Assembly (NCBI GenBank): GCA_023431385.1
Contig: JAEYWA010000056.1
Location: 1 to 7,518, forward strand
Direction of reading: 5' to 3'
Source: Bacillota bacterium
Lineage (GTDB): Bacteria; Bacillota; Clostridia; Acetivibrionales; DSM-1351
DNA length: 7,518 nt
The notes below the pieces were generated by a model. It was not told the origin of the DNA. It saw only the letters and a list, made by a program, of their open reading frames with translations, and searched no databases. Positions 1-5,404 of the stretch are shown here, piece by piece. The position numbers were made by a program, and so were the translations under genes. Every line of letters begins with the position of its first letter. The first letter of the stretch is position 1.

Positions 1-17
1 TAAATACTCCAGAAAGA

Positions 18-251
18 GTGATGATTTTGTATTCCCTTAAAGATAAATACTACGATGGTCAAGGTATTTTGCGAAATCCCGGCGAAAGCTACTTTGATAG
101 TGAAGGTATTTTACGCGACCCCGGTGACGATTATTTTGACTTTATGGGTATTTTAAGGCAGGCTGATGAGGAATTCTATGATAGTCAAGGTATTTTGAGA
201 CGTACTGACGAAAGCTTTTATGACGGTTCCGGCAATTTAATAGAAAGATAA
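18..251 (+). CDS. Small tandem-repeat protein (possibly the C-terminal end of a longer gene)
   Basis: I do not recognise a named family. About 77 residues, almost entirely five tandem 14-residue units of the form aromatic-aromatic-D-x-x-G-I-L-R-x-x-x-E/D-x, the last unit incomplete. It is acidic, rich in Tyr/Phe/Asp/Gly, and shows no signal peptide or membrane segment. The frame is open from base 3 to the stop at 249-251. Candidate starts are GTG at 18, ATG at 21 and TTG at 27, but the only purine-rich stretch (AGAAAGAG, 11-18) is too close to ATG 21 for good spacing. The gene may therefore begin outside the window. Similar short Y/F-D-x-x-G repeats occur in Gram-positive proteins of unknown role, so no function is assigned. 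It converges with corA and shares its terminator. Confidence 0.55.
   Translation: MMILYSLKDKYYDGQGILRNPGESYFDSEGILRDPGDDYFDFMGILRQADEEFYDSQGILRRTDESFYDGSGNLIER
48..248 (+). repeat. Five tandem 42-bp coding repeats
   Basis: In-frame units lie at 48-89, 90-131, 132-173, 174-215 and 216-248 (33 bases, last unit incomplete). The best conserved core is GGTATTTT (Gly-Ile-Leu/Phe codons) in units 1-4. Codon-level divergence between units is clear, including four different Arg codons after the Ile-Leu. The array is therefore old and kept at protein level, not a recent slippage expansion. Confidence 0.85.
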
Positions 252-276
252 AAGTGCCCTTCTGACAGGGCACTTT
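251..276. terminator. Shared bidirectional intrinsic terminator
   Basis: A perfect 10-bp stem, AAAGTGCCCT (251-260) with AGGGCACTTT (267-276), and a 6-base loop TCTGAC. It begins on the last base of the repeat protein's stop codon. It lies 15 bases past the corA stop on the other strand. Arms starting in AAA and ending in TTT give each strand a short T-tract, so it can end both convergent transcripts. Confidence 0.8.
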
Positions 277-290
277 AGTTTTGCATTATA

Positions 291-1226
291 TTAAAACAAT
301 TTCTTTTTAAATAGGGTATATCCGACAGCTAAGCAGGTTACCAGCGAAATAGCCAGAATAATCCAGAATCCGATAGGGTTGTTTTCAAACGGTAGATTCA
401 CTAAATTCATACCAAAAAAGCTGGAAACCATGGTCGGAATGGCCATAACTATAGTAACTGAGGTTAAAAATTTCATAACAATGTTCAAATTGTTTGATAT
501 AACCGAAGTAAACGCATCCATGGTTCCCGACAGAATACTGCTGTATATATTGGCCATTTCGATAGCCTGTTTATTTTCTATAATAACGTCCTCAAGAAGC
601 TCAGTATCTTCAGGATAGTTCTTAATATGTTCGTATTTCATCAATTTTTCCAGAACAACTTCATTGGATTTCAAGGCAGTTGAAAAGTATACAAGACTCT
701 TCTCCAGCTTAAGCATCTGAATAACTTCCTTGTTTTTCATGGATTTGTATACTTCCTGTTCAATCCTGCTGCTGGTTTTATCTATATGTTTGAGGTATTG
801 AAGATATCTAGTAGCGTTTTTGTACAGAATTTGAAGTACAAATCTGGTTTTATACTGGGTCAGGAAGGACTTTACCTTGTTATTCAAAAAATCACTCAGT
901 ATGGTGTCTTCCTTCAGACAAACGGTAATAATGATATGCTTTATAAGTATGATAGCAAGAGGAATTGTTGTGTAAACATTCATCTTACCCTCTTTATCAA
1001 CTATGGGTATGTCAACAATAATAAGAGTTTGTCCACTATCACTTTCAATACGCGCTCTCTCTTCTTCGTCCAGTGCAGCTTTCAGGAAATCCATCTCAAC
1101 GTTTAGAGCACTGTTAACACTATTTATTTCTTCTTCCGTAGGGTTCACAAGGTTGATCCATGAACCTTCCTCAAAGGAATTTACACGTACAATTTCGTTG
1201 TTTATAGTCTTAAAAATATCCAGCAT
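291..1226 (-). CDS. corA: CorA-family Mg2+ (divalent cation) channel
   Basis: Homopentameric inner-membrane channel of the CorA family, taking up Mg2+ (sometimes Co2+/Ni2+). With the ATG at 1224-1226 it has 311 residues, usual for the family. Residues 1 to about 240 are the cytosolic domain, ending in long charged helices. TM1 (about 251-271) runs into the signature F-G-M-N (GMN at 272-274), followed by the short periplasmic loop, TM2 (about 285-305) and a basic KKK tail. A GTG three codons upstream (1233-1235) is also in frame. The AAGAGG at 1236-1241 abuts that GTG but sits 9 bases from the ATG, so I chose ATG. Upstream on the same strand lies an M-box riboswitch, the expected sensor for a Mg2+ importer, though about 375 bases separate its terminator from this gene. 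Metal specificity cannot be read from sequence alone. Confidence 0.93.
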   Translation of the reverse strand: MLDIFKTINNEIVRVNSFEEGSWINLVNPTEEEINSVNSALNVEMDFLKAALDEEERARIESDSGQTLIIVDIPIVDKEGKMNVYTTIPLAIILIKHIIITVCLKEDTILSDFLNNKVKSFLTQYKTRFVLQILYKNATRYLQYLKHIDKTSSRIEQEVYKSMKNKEVIQMLKLEKSLVYFSTALKSNEVVLEKLMKYEHIKNYPEDTELLEDVIIENKQAIEMANIYSSILSGTMDAFTSVISNNLNIVMKFLTSVTIVMAIPTMVSSFFGMNLVNLPFENNPIGFWIILAISLVTCLAVGYTLFKKKLF

Positions 1227-1235
1227 TTCTCTCAC

Positions 1236-1600
1236 CCTCTTAAAAAATTTTTATACAAGGGCTAATCTTCTCAGACCATAAACCACTAATTTAAGATATA
1301 ATTATGGCATGGAAAATAAACCCTTTAAACTTCGTATTCAATTCTAAATGCCTACTATCAGGGTCACAATCCATACCTTTCACCATCCTTTACAAATACC
1401 AAATTAGGCCAGTAAATATATCTTACGCCGCTAAGCAATATACTTTCTTAACCACTATTTCACTAAACAACTGGACCATTGTACTTGAAATTAAAACTCT
1501 AGTCTCAAATTCATATACCTACCAGCCAGTATCAATGGAGACCTTCATCCGTGTGCGTTCCAATAATCATTGTCACAAAAAATATATACTTTCCTAGACA
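1236..1600. other. Gene-poor leader between M-box terminator and corA
   Basis: No convincing intact gene on either strand. A 97-codon open frame on + (1304-1597) has no ribosome binding site and no recognisable domain. On -, short open stretches broken by stops and frame changes read like possible coding debris, for example EIVVKKVYCLAA followed after a frame change by RYIYWPNLVFVKDGERYGL. If the M-box drives corA, this stretch is part of a long 5' leader. A weak corA-proximal promoter cannot be excluded. Confidence 0.4.
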
Positions 1601-1626
1601 ATAAAAACCGACACTACGAGTGACGG
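1601..1626 (-). terminator. M-box expression-platform terminator with competing antiterminator
   Basis: On - the sequence CCGTCACTCGTAGTGTCGG (1626-1608) folds into a 7-bp stem with one T-T mismatch and a CGT loop, followed by TTTTTATT. Its 5' half (TCACTCGT, 1623-1616) is also complementary to ACGAGTGA (1657-1650), which overlaps the 3' strand of aptamer helix P1. The two pairings are mutually exclusive. High Mg2+ should close P1 and let the terminator form. Low Mg2+ should free ACGAGTGA to pair with, and disrupt, the terminator. Confidence 0.8.
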
Positions 1627-1650
1627 TTTATACGCATAAAAAAACACCTT

Positions 1651-1804
1651 CACTCGTTGAGTTTTAGCACTATACAGCTTAGGAATAACATAATCCAGCT
1701 ACATTAAGTAAAACCTTATTTCGGTAGTACCTGTTGACCCATTGGCATCTCTCGATGTTTCCGGGCAGCAGCATATATCTGTATAGGAACCTCACCTAAC
1801 GAAA
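1651..1804 (-). promoter_or_regulatory. M-box (ykoK leader) Mg2+ riboswitch aptamer
   Basis: Read on -, this region carries the conserved M-box blocks in order: CGTTAGGTGAGG, CCTATACAG, GCTGCTGCCC, CCAATGGGTCAACAGG, CTGTATAGTGCTAAAACTC. Visible helices: P1 from TTCGTT (1803-1798) with AACGAG (1658-1653); P2 from CTATACAG (1786-1779) with CTGTATAG (1677-1670), 8 bp perfect; and a CATC-GAGA-GATG hairpin (1757-1746) with a GNRA-type loop. M-boxes sense intracellular Mg2+ and switch off Mg2+ transporter genes when it is plentiful. A terminator with an alternative antiterminator follows directly, making this a transcriptional OFF switch. The next same-strand gene is corA. Confidence 0.93.
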
Positions 1805-1823
1805 TATTCTGTTTAACATATCT

Positions 1824-1852
1824 ATTATATACTGTTGTTTTTGATAATTCAA
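1824..1852 (-). promoter_or_regulatory. SigA-type promoter of the M-box transcript
   Basis: On -: -35 TTGAAT (1852-1847), 17-base spacer, perfect -10 TATAAT (1829-1824). The predicted start near 1817 is about 13 bases upstream of riboswitch helix P1, so a near-minimal leader precedes the aptamer. Confidence 0.75.
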
Positions 1853-1948
1853 TATACTCAACGAGAAAATTCTAAATAAAATTGATGGGCTTAAATATAC
1901 CATGAATTGTGTATTAAGATGGAATTGTTCAGGGATTTCTAAAAACGC

Positions 1949-2764
1949 CTAGGATGTAAGTAAAGATTTCATTAATTCCAGACAGCCATAACCATCGTAG
2001 TTAAAATCGTCAGTGGGAGCTACTGCAGTTATTTTATCAAAACCGCATTTATACCAGAATTTGAGCCCTGCTAAGTTCTTTAATGATACAGCTAGCCTTA
2101 TCTCATTGAAGTCTAAAGATTTGTAATACTCACCGACTATTTTCAGTATCTCTTTACCATAACCACATTTTCTTCTATTCTTGTCAATATACATCAGGGA
2201 AATATATATTACCTTTGGATCTGGATAACCCTTATAGCAGTCAAAATAACCGATAATGCTATTATTCTCTAAAATAGAATAAATTTCATAATTTTCTTTA
2301 ATTCCTCCGGGTGGCAGGTCCCCCTCCTCCAGGCATTTCTCAGGTGAAACGGCTATATATGTGGGGTCAGCATCAAAGTACTCCTTAACCTGTTCAAATA
2401 GCCGGTTGAGTTGACTTAAATCATCTGAAACAGTCGGTCTGACAGTCAGTCTATCTGTTTTTATCGTTAAAACCTTTGTCTGGTCCACGATATTTGTACT
2501 ATTGAACTCCTCCTTCCAATACCGGGCCCCATTCCTGGTACGGAGCAGCAGCTTATAATCAACAAGCCCCCGTCTCAGTAAAAAATAATCATTAAAGGTA
2601 TGCCAGTTATCAATTATATTGTTTACCTCTTTTTCTGTATAGAACTTAACATAATCAAACTTGGTAGAAAGGTACTCCAACACCTCTTTTTTCTTTTCAA
2701 GTTTTGCAGGCCAAGTCTTTATCCTGCCTTTATCATCCAGATACTTTTCAATATCATTTTTCAT
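1949..2764 (-). CDS. DUF2087 domain fused to GNAT N-acetyltransferase
   Basis: A 271-residue two-domain protein. Residues about 5-86 match DUF2087 (YLDDKGRIKTWPAK at the start, EKEVN near 45, then LRRGLVDY and a closing ARYWK), a domain usually attached to transcriptional regulators. Residues about 98-265 form a GNAT fold that transfers acetyl from acetyl-CoA. The pyrophosphate-binding signature R-x-x-G-Y-G is at 198-203, preceded by a beta-strand (VIYISLMYI), and the C-terminal NLAGLKFWYKCGF is typical of motif B. The acceptor substrate is unknown. The ATG at 2762-2764 has AGGGG six bases upstream. The next gene upstream on the same strand also has DUF2087, so the pair probably works together or arose by domain exchange. 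No clear terminator follows; the M-box promoter lies about 100 bases downstream. Confidence 0.88.
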   Translation of the reverse strand: MKNDIEKYLDDKGRIKTWPAKLEKKKEVLEYLSTKFDYVKFYTEKEVNNIIDNWHTFNDYFLLRRGLVDYKLLLRTRNGARYWKEEFNSTNIVDQTKVLTIKTDRLTVRPTVSDDLSQLNRLFEQVKEYFDADPTYIAVSPEKCLEEGDLPPGGIKENYEIYSILENNSIIGYFDCYKGYPDPKVIYISLMYIDKNRRKCGYGKEILKIVGEYYKSLDFNEIRLAVSLKNLAGLKFWYKCGFDKITAVAPTDDFNYDGYGCLELMKSLLTS

Positions 2765-2778
2765 ATTAATCCCCTATC

Positions 2779-2795
2779 TACGCGCATGGCGCGTA
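2779..2795. repeat. GC-rich inverted repeat next to the GNAT gene's RBS
   Basis: TACGCGC-ATG-GCGCGTA, a perfect 7-bp dyad with a 3-base centre, conspicuously GC-rich in AT-rich surroundings. On - it ends four bases before the AGGGG ribosome binding site of the GNAT gene. It could be a protein operator or an mRNA hairpin beside the translation start. Confidence 0.65.
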
Positions 2796-2834
2796 CACAA
2801 ATAGTAATGAAACGACATGTAATAGCTTTTTGCT

Positions 2835-2875
2835 GCGTGAAAGTTACAATGACTTTCCACATGTATCTTTCACGC
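2835..2875. repeat. Inverted repeat GCGTGAAAG / CTTTCACGC in the DUF2087 gene gap
   Basis: Perfect 9-bp arms (2835-2843 and 2867-2875) separated by 23 bases. A second CTTTC at 2853-2857 can pair with the same GAAAG, giving an alternative smaller hairpin. No T-tract follows on -, so it is a poor terminator. A processing stem or binding site for a regulator is more likely. It lies between the zinc-finger/HTH regulator and the GNAT gene. Confidence 0.6.
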
Positions 2876-2942
2876 TAACTTCCTTGTTCCCCAGTGTGTC
2901 AAAGAAATTGTACATATCAGGCACACAAAACAATATTTGTTT

Positions 2943-3713
2943 TCAAACCAGCCAATACTCCTTACAATCATTAGTCCTGCCCATAAATCCATACTCGATA
3001 AGATAACGCCTTATAGTTGCGAAATCCTCGTAGATTTGCTTTAAGATTGAATTAACCTCTTTCTCCGAATAATGCCTGTTTTTCTCAAACTGCTCGGAAA
3101 TTTTCTTAAGAATAATTATTTTCTTTTTTTCTTTACTGGAAAACACTTTTAGTTTAAGTGGTGATAGGGATGAAAACATTGCTTCAAGTATTTTATCCTC
3201 TTCAGTTTTGGTTACCATATACCTCTCATCTACCATTTTTGCACCTTCATGAATATCAATTATTTCTTCACATCTTTCAGAGATAGCTTTTTCTTTATCA
3301 GCTCCATTATTAGCCAACTCATAAATGGCAAGATAAAGCTTTGCCTGTTTTGCTTTCTCTCTAAAAACATACTTTTGATGTCGAATTGTGGCAGCGGCTA
3401 CACCTGTTTTTTTCGCTATTTCATTATCTGTCATTCCTAAATATAGCATTGCTATAATTTCCTTTTGCTTATCGGTTATCCCTGTATACTTCTTATTAAA
3501 TGAAGCCAGTATCTCCAGCATATCTGGGTGCTCATCACCCATATGGATTCTAATCATTCTATTAGCACTAAAAAATCTGTTACGCGATTGAAATACCTCT
3601 CCCTCTTCAAACTTCTCTCCACAGATATTACAAACAAAGCTATTACACTCATTATTAAATGAATATCCGTCTCTTATTTCTTCAATAGTCATATTCAAAA
3701 GCTTATTAATCAT
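2943..3713 (-). CDS. Putative transcriptional regulator: zinc-finger-like N-terminus, LuxR-like HTH, DUF2087 C-terminus
   Basis: A 256-residue, probably cytosolic DNA-binding protein. Residues 28-62 hold a C-x2-C...H-x4-H set (C28, C31, H57, H62) suggesting one structural zinc. Residues about 76-122 look like a GerE/LuxR-type helix-turn-helix (ITDKQKEIIAMLYLGMTDNE, then IAKKTGVAAATIRHQK), with the recognition helix near 104-113. Residues about 180-256 match DUF2087 (KEKKKIIILKKI, YSEKEVN, IRRYLIEYG, closing EYWLV). There is no receiver domain, so it is not an ordinary two-component regulator. The ATG at 3711-3713 has GGAG ten bases upstream; an earlier ATG at 3718 is out of frame and closes at once. 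Its promoter lies within a long perfect dyad, suggesting autoregulation. The GNAT gene 178 bases downstream, with the same C-terminal domain, is the likely partner or target. Confidence 0.85.
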   Translation of the reverse strand: MINKLLNMTIEEIRDGYSFNNECNSFVCNICGEKFEEGEVFQSRNRFFSANRMIRIHMGDEHPDMLEILASFNKKYTGITDKQKEIIAMLYLGMTDNEIAKKTGVAAATIRHQKYVFREKAKQAKLYLAIYELANNGADKEKAISERCEEIIDIHEGAKMVDERYMVTKTEEDKILEAMFSSLSPLKLKVFSSKEKKKIIILKKISEQFEKNRHYSEKEVNSILKQIYEDFATIRRYLIEYGFMGRTNDCKEYWLV

Positions 3714-3731
3714 ATTATCATTGCTCCGTTT

Positions 3732-3777
3732 ACTTATATTATAAACATATTGTAATATTGTTTATAATATAAGTCAA
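3732..3777 (-). promoter_or_regulatory. Promoter embedded in a 43-bp operator-like dyad
   Basis: Perfect 16-base arms, 3732-3747 and 3759-3774 (ACTTATATTATAAACA and its complement), with an 11-base centre. On - a good SigA promoter overlies it: -35 TTGACT (3777-3772), 17-base spacer, -10 TACAAT (3754-3749) in the dyad centre, predicted start near 3742. A protein bound to the arms would cover the -35, the -10 and the start site, as expected for a repressor. The same DNA is also upstream of the divergent kinase gene, about 60 bases from its predicted promoter. Confidence 0.8.
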
Positions 3778-3837
3778 TGCCCAAAATTGATAATTAATGT
3801 CAAATAAAGAATATGCTTAATAATTATTTGCCGAATA

Positions 3838-3866
3838 TTGTAATTTTAGAGAAATTGTTATATCAT
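3838..3866 (+). promoter_or_regulatory. Probable promoter of the histidine kinase gene
   Basis: -35 TTGTAA (3838-3843), 17-base spacer, -10 TATCAT (3861-3866). The predicted start near 3873 leaves a leader of about 67 bases before the GTG start. This is the best SigA match in the divergent intergenic region on +, but in such AT-rich DNA it is only a prediction. Confidence 0.5.
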
Positions 3867-3939
3867 ATTTATGTGTTTCCATTTTTTTCATTAGTCATTA
3901 TGTATAAAAATATTAATAAAAATTGTAGGAGATTTTATT

Positions 3940-5247
3940 GTGTTTATAGGTTTTATGGTTGTCAATACAATATTTGCAATGGTAACGGCCCTTTTGGTTT
4001 ATTTTTTCCTAAAAACCAGCTTTTCTGTCAGCGCAATTGGATTGAGATTAACAGCCTTTATTTTATCATTTGGAATTTTAAATGGTTTAATATCAACTAT
4101 CTGGATGGAAAAACTCAATGTTCCAAGGAACTTGCAGTTTATGAAGTCTATCTTATTGCTTGTAATTTGTGTCTTATGTATTCGAATTATATTGAAAGCA
4201 AATATATTAAAATCCGTTCTATCTTTCCTTATTGTTATTATTTGTGTTGGATTTGGAAATGCTATAGTACCATTGTTTTTTCTACTTTTGAATATCAATA
4301 TATCAACTGAACTTGCATCAAATGATATATTCTTGTTTATCATTGTCAATATAATGATATATGCAGTTGCAGCTTTACTTATTTACTTGGTATCATTATT
4401 CAAACTTTTAGGACGAATAAAAAATGTGAAATCAGTAGGTTTTTTGTTGGCAATAGCTTTGTTTGTAATGATTTCATTAGGTGGTATACATTATATAACT
4501 GATATGGACTTTATCTCCTTTTTGTCAGTCTTTATTACAACCTTCGTTTACTTGATTATATCCATATGGTACATATATAAGTTTCAAAAATATGAATTAA
4601 GAATTGAAGAGCAAAAACAACAGGCCTTTTACAATGAGTCACTAGGGCTGGTTATACAAGACCTGAGGAGGTTTAAACATGATCAGGCCAACCATTTGAC
4701 AGTGATTTCTGCAATGCTTAAAATGGGAAAATACGATCAAGCTACTACGTATATAAATGAAATAGTAAATACCGGAGATCATTTCCTTGATACCTCATTG
4801 TTTGACATAAAGAACGCCGGCCTTTTTGGATTAATCTCTTCTAAAAAGGATTATGCTCAGAAACAGGGCTTAAAGTTTAACGTAAAATGCACCAGTGAAA
4901 TTGATTCAATCCCCAATGTGAAAATATCTGAGCTGTGTGAAGTGCTTGGTATACATTTGGATAATGCTATCGAGGCTGCTCTGGAAAGTGAAAATAAAAC
5001 TGTGGAGATACACTTGGAAAATGCTGACTCCAACTTGACAATTGAATTGACGAATAGCTACGGTTCAATTCCAGATATTGATAAAATAAAAGTTGACGGG
5101 TATTCCACCAAAGGAAGTGATAGAGGACACGGCCTAAGCATTGTTGAAAAAATCCTGAAAAATTATAATTCCATAGTTAACTCAATAGATATTGATATAG
5201 AGAATATGAAGTTTGTGCAGACGTTGCAAATAAAAAAAGGCATATAG
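3940..5247 (+). CDS. AgrC-like membrane histidine kinase (quorum-sensing receptor candidate)
   Basis: A 435-residue sensor kinase of the AgrC/HPK10 type. Residues 1 to about 215 contain six or seven hydrophobic segments (about 1-24, 33-55, 66-86, 88-118, 129-155, 164-186, 190-214), the polytopic sensor that binds cyclic peptides in known AgrC proteins. A linker helix (216-240) leads to the phospho-acceptor motif F-K-H-D-Q-A-N-H with His247. The catalytic domain shows the N box (HLDNAIEAAL, Asn342), G1-like DGYSTKG (386-392) and G2 RGHGLS (395-400), as in GHKL ATPases. The start is GTG, supported by AGGAG (3927-3931) eight bases upstream; the next ATG is at codon 6. It converges with agrB-agrD, so the AgrD peptide is its likely ligand. 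No response regulator gene follows, which is unusual. Without a receptor assay the ligand is inferred. Confidence 0.9.
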   Translation: MFIGFMVVNTIFAMVTALLVYFFLKTSFSVSAIGLRLTAFILSFGILNGLISTIWMEKLNVPRNLQFMKSILLLVICVLCIRIILKANILKSVLSFLIVIICVGFGNAIVPLFFLLLNINISTELASNDIFLFIIVNIMIYAVAALLIYLVSLFKLLGRIKNVKSVGFLLAIALFVMISLGGIHYITDMDFISFLSVFITTFVYLIISIWYIYKFQKYELRIEEQKQQAFYNESLGLVIQDLRRFKHDQANHLTVISAMLKMGKYDQATTYINEIVNTGDHFLDTSLFDIKNAGLFGLISSKKDYAQKQGLKFNVKCTSEIDSIPNVKISELCEVLGIHLDNAIEAALESENKTVEIHLENADSNLTIELTNSYGSIPDIDKIKVDGYSTKGSDRGHGLSIVEKILKNYNSIVNSIDIDIENMKFVQTLQIKKGI

Positions 5248-5260
5248 CCTCTTTTTATTT
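5232..5260. terminator. Bidirectional terminator between the kinase gene and agrBD
   Basis: A-rich/T-rich hairpin around GGC(5239-5241)-ATATA-GCC(5247-5249), extended by flanking A and T runs. On - it reads AAAAAGAGGC-TATAT-GCCTTTTTTT with one G-U pair and a T7 tail, a fair terminator for agrBD. On + the same position is an A-C mismatch, so termination of the kinase transcript is probably weaker. The kinase stop codon (5245-5247) lies in the loop. Confidence 0.65.
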
Positions 5261-5266
5261 GACGAA

Positions 5267-5404
5267 TTATTTGAGCAATGATTTGGGGCACTCCTTCTGA
5301 TAAAAAGAGAAGAACCAGCACGCCCCAGCAGATGCGGTAGATGCAATAATTCCAACTGTTGATAAAATCGTGAGAACCAATAACTTGACTTTTAACCTTT
5401 TCAT
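5267..5404 (-). CDS. agrD: AgrD-type cyclic autoinducer peptide precursor
   Basis: A 45-codon gene. It makes the precursor of a cyclic (thio)lactone signal. Residues 1-28 are a basic then hydrophobic amphipathic leader (MKRLKVKLLVLTILST, then VGIIASTASAGA). The C-terminal part is ACWFFSFYQKECPKSLLK: Cys29 is the expected ring-closing residue, followed by aromatic residues and a charged tail ending P-K-S-L, as in clostridial AgrD. By alignment to the conserved Pro (P40) the ring could be CWFFS (5 residues) or CWFFSF (6). A second Cys at 39 in the tail is unusual. The ATG (5402-5404) overlaps the agrB stop as ATGA, and GGGTGGGGT seven bases upstream is a strong ribosome binding site inside agrB. 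AgrB is expected to cut off the tail and help export the ring. The exact mature peptide is not readable from sequence. Confidence 0.9.
   Translation of the reverse strand: MKRLKVKLLVLTILSTVGIIASTASAGACWFFSFYQKECPKSLLK

Noticed and set aside
786..1106. Open frames on + inside corA (also 379-618 and 1003-1281)
   Set aside because: Antisense shadows of corA, which has the GMN signature and two C-terminal membrane helices.
1304..1597. 97-codon open frame on + between corA and the M-box
   Set aside because: No ribosome binding site, no recognisable domain, and it lies antisense to the presumed corA leader.
2927..2943. AAAACAA-TAT-TTGTTTT as terminator of the HTH/DUF2087 gene
   Set aside because: Stem is almost all A-T, overlaps the stop codon and lacks a T-tract on -; too weak to call.
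3813..4310. 165-codon open frame on + overlapping the kinase start
   Set aside because: Out-of-frame shadow of the kinase gene, rich in Cys/Tyr/Asn with no domain; the kinase frame has a good ribosome binding site and clear motifs.
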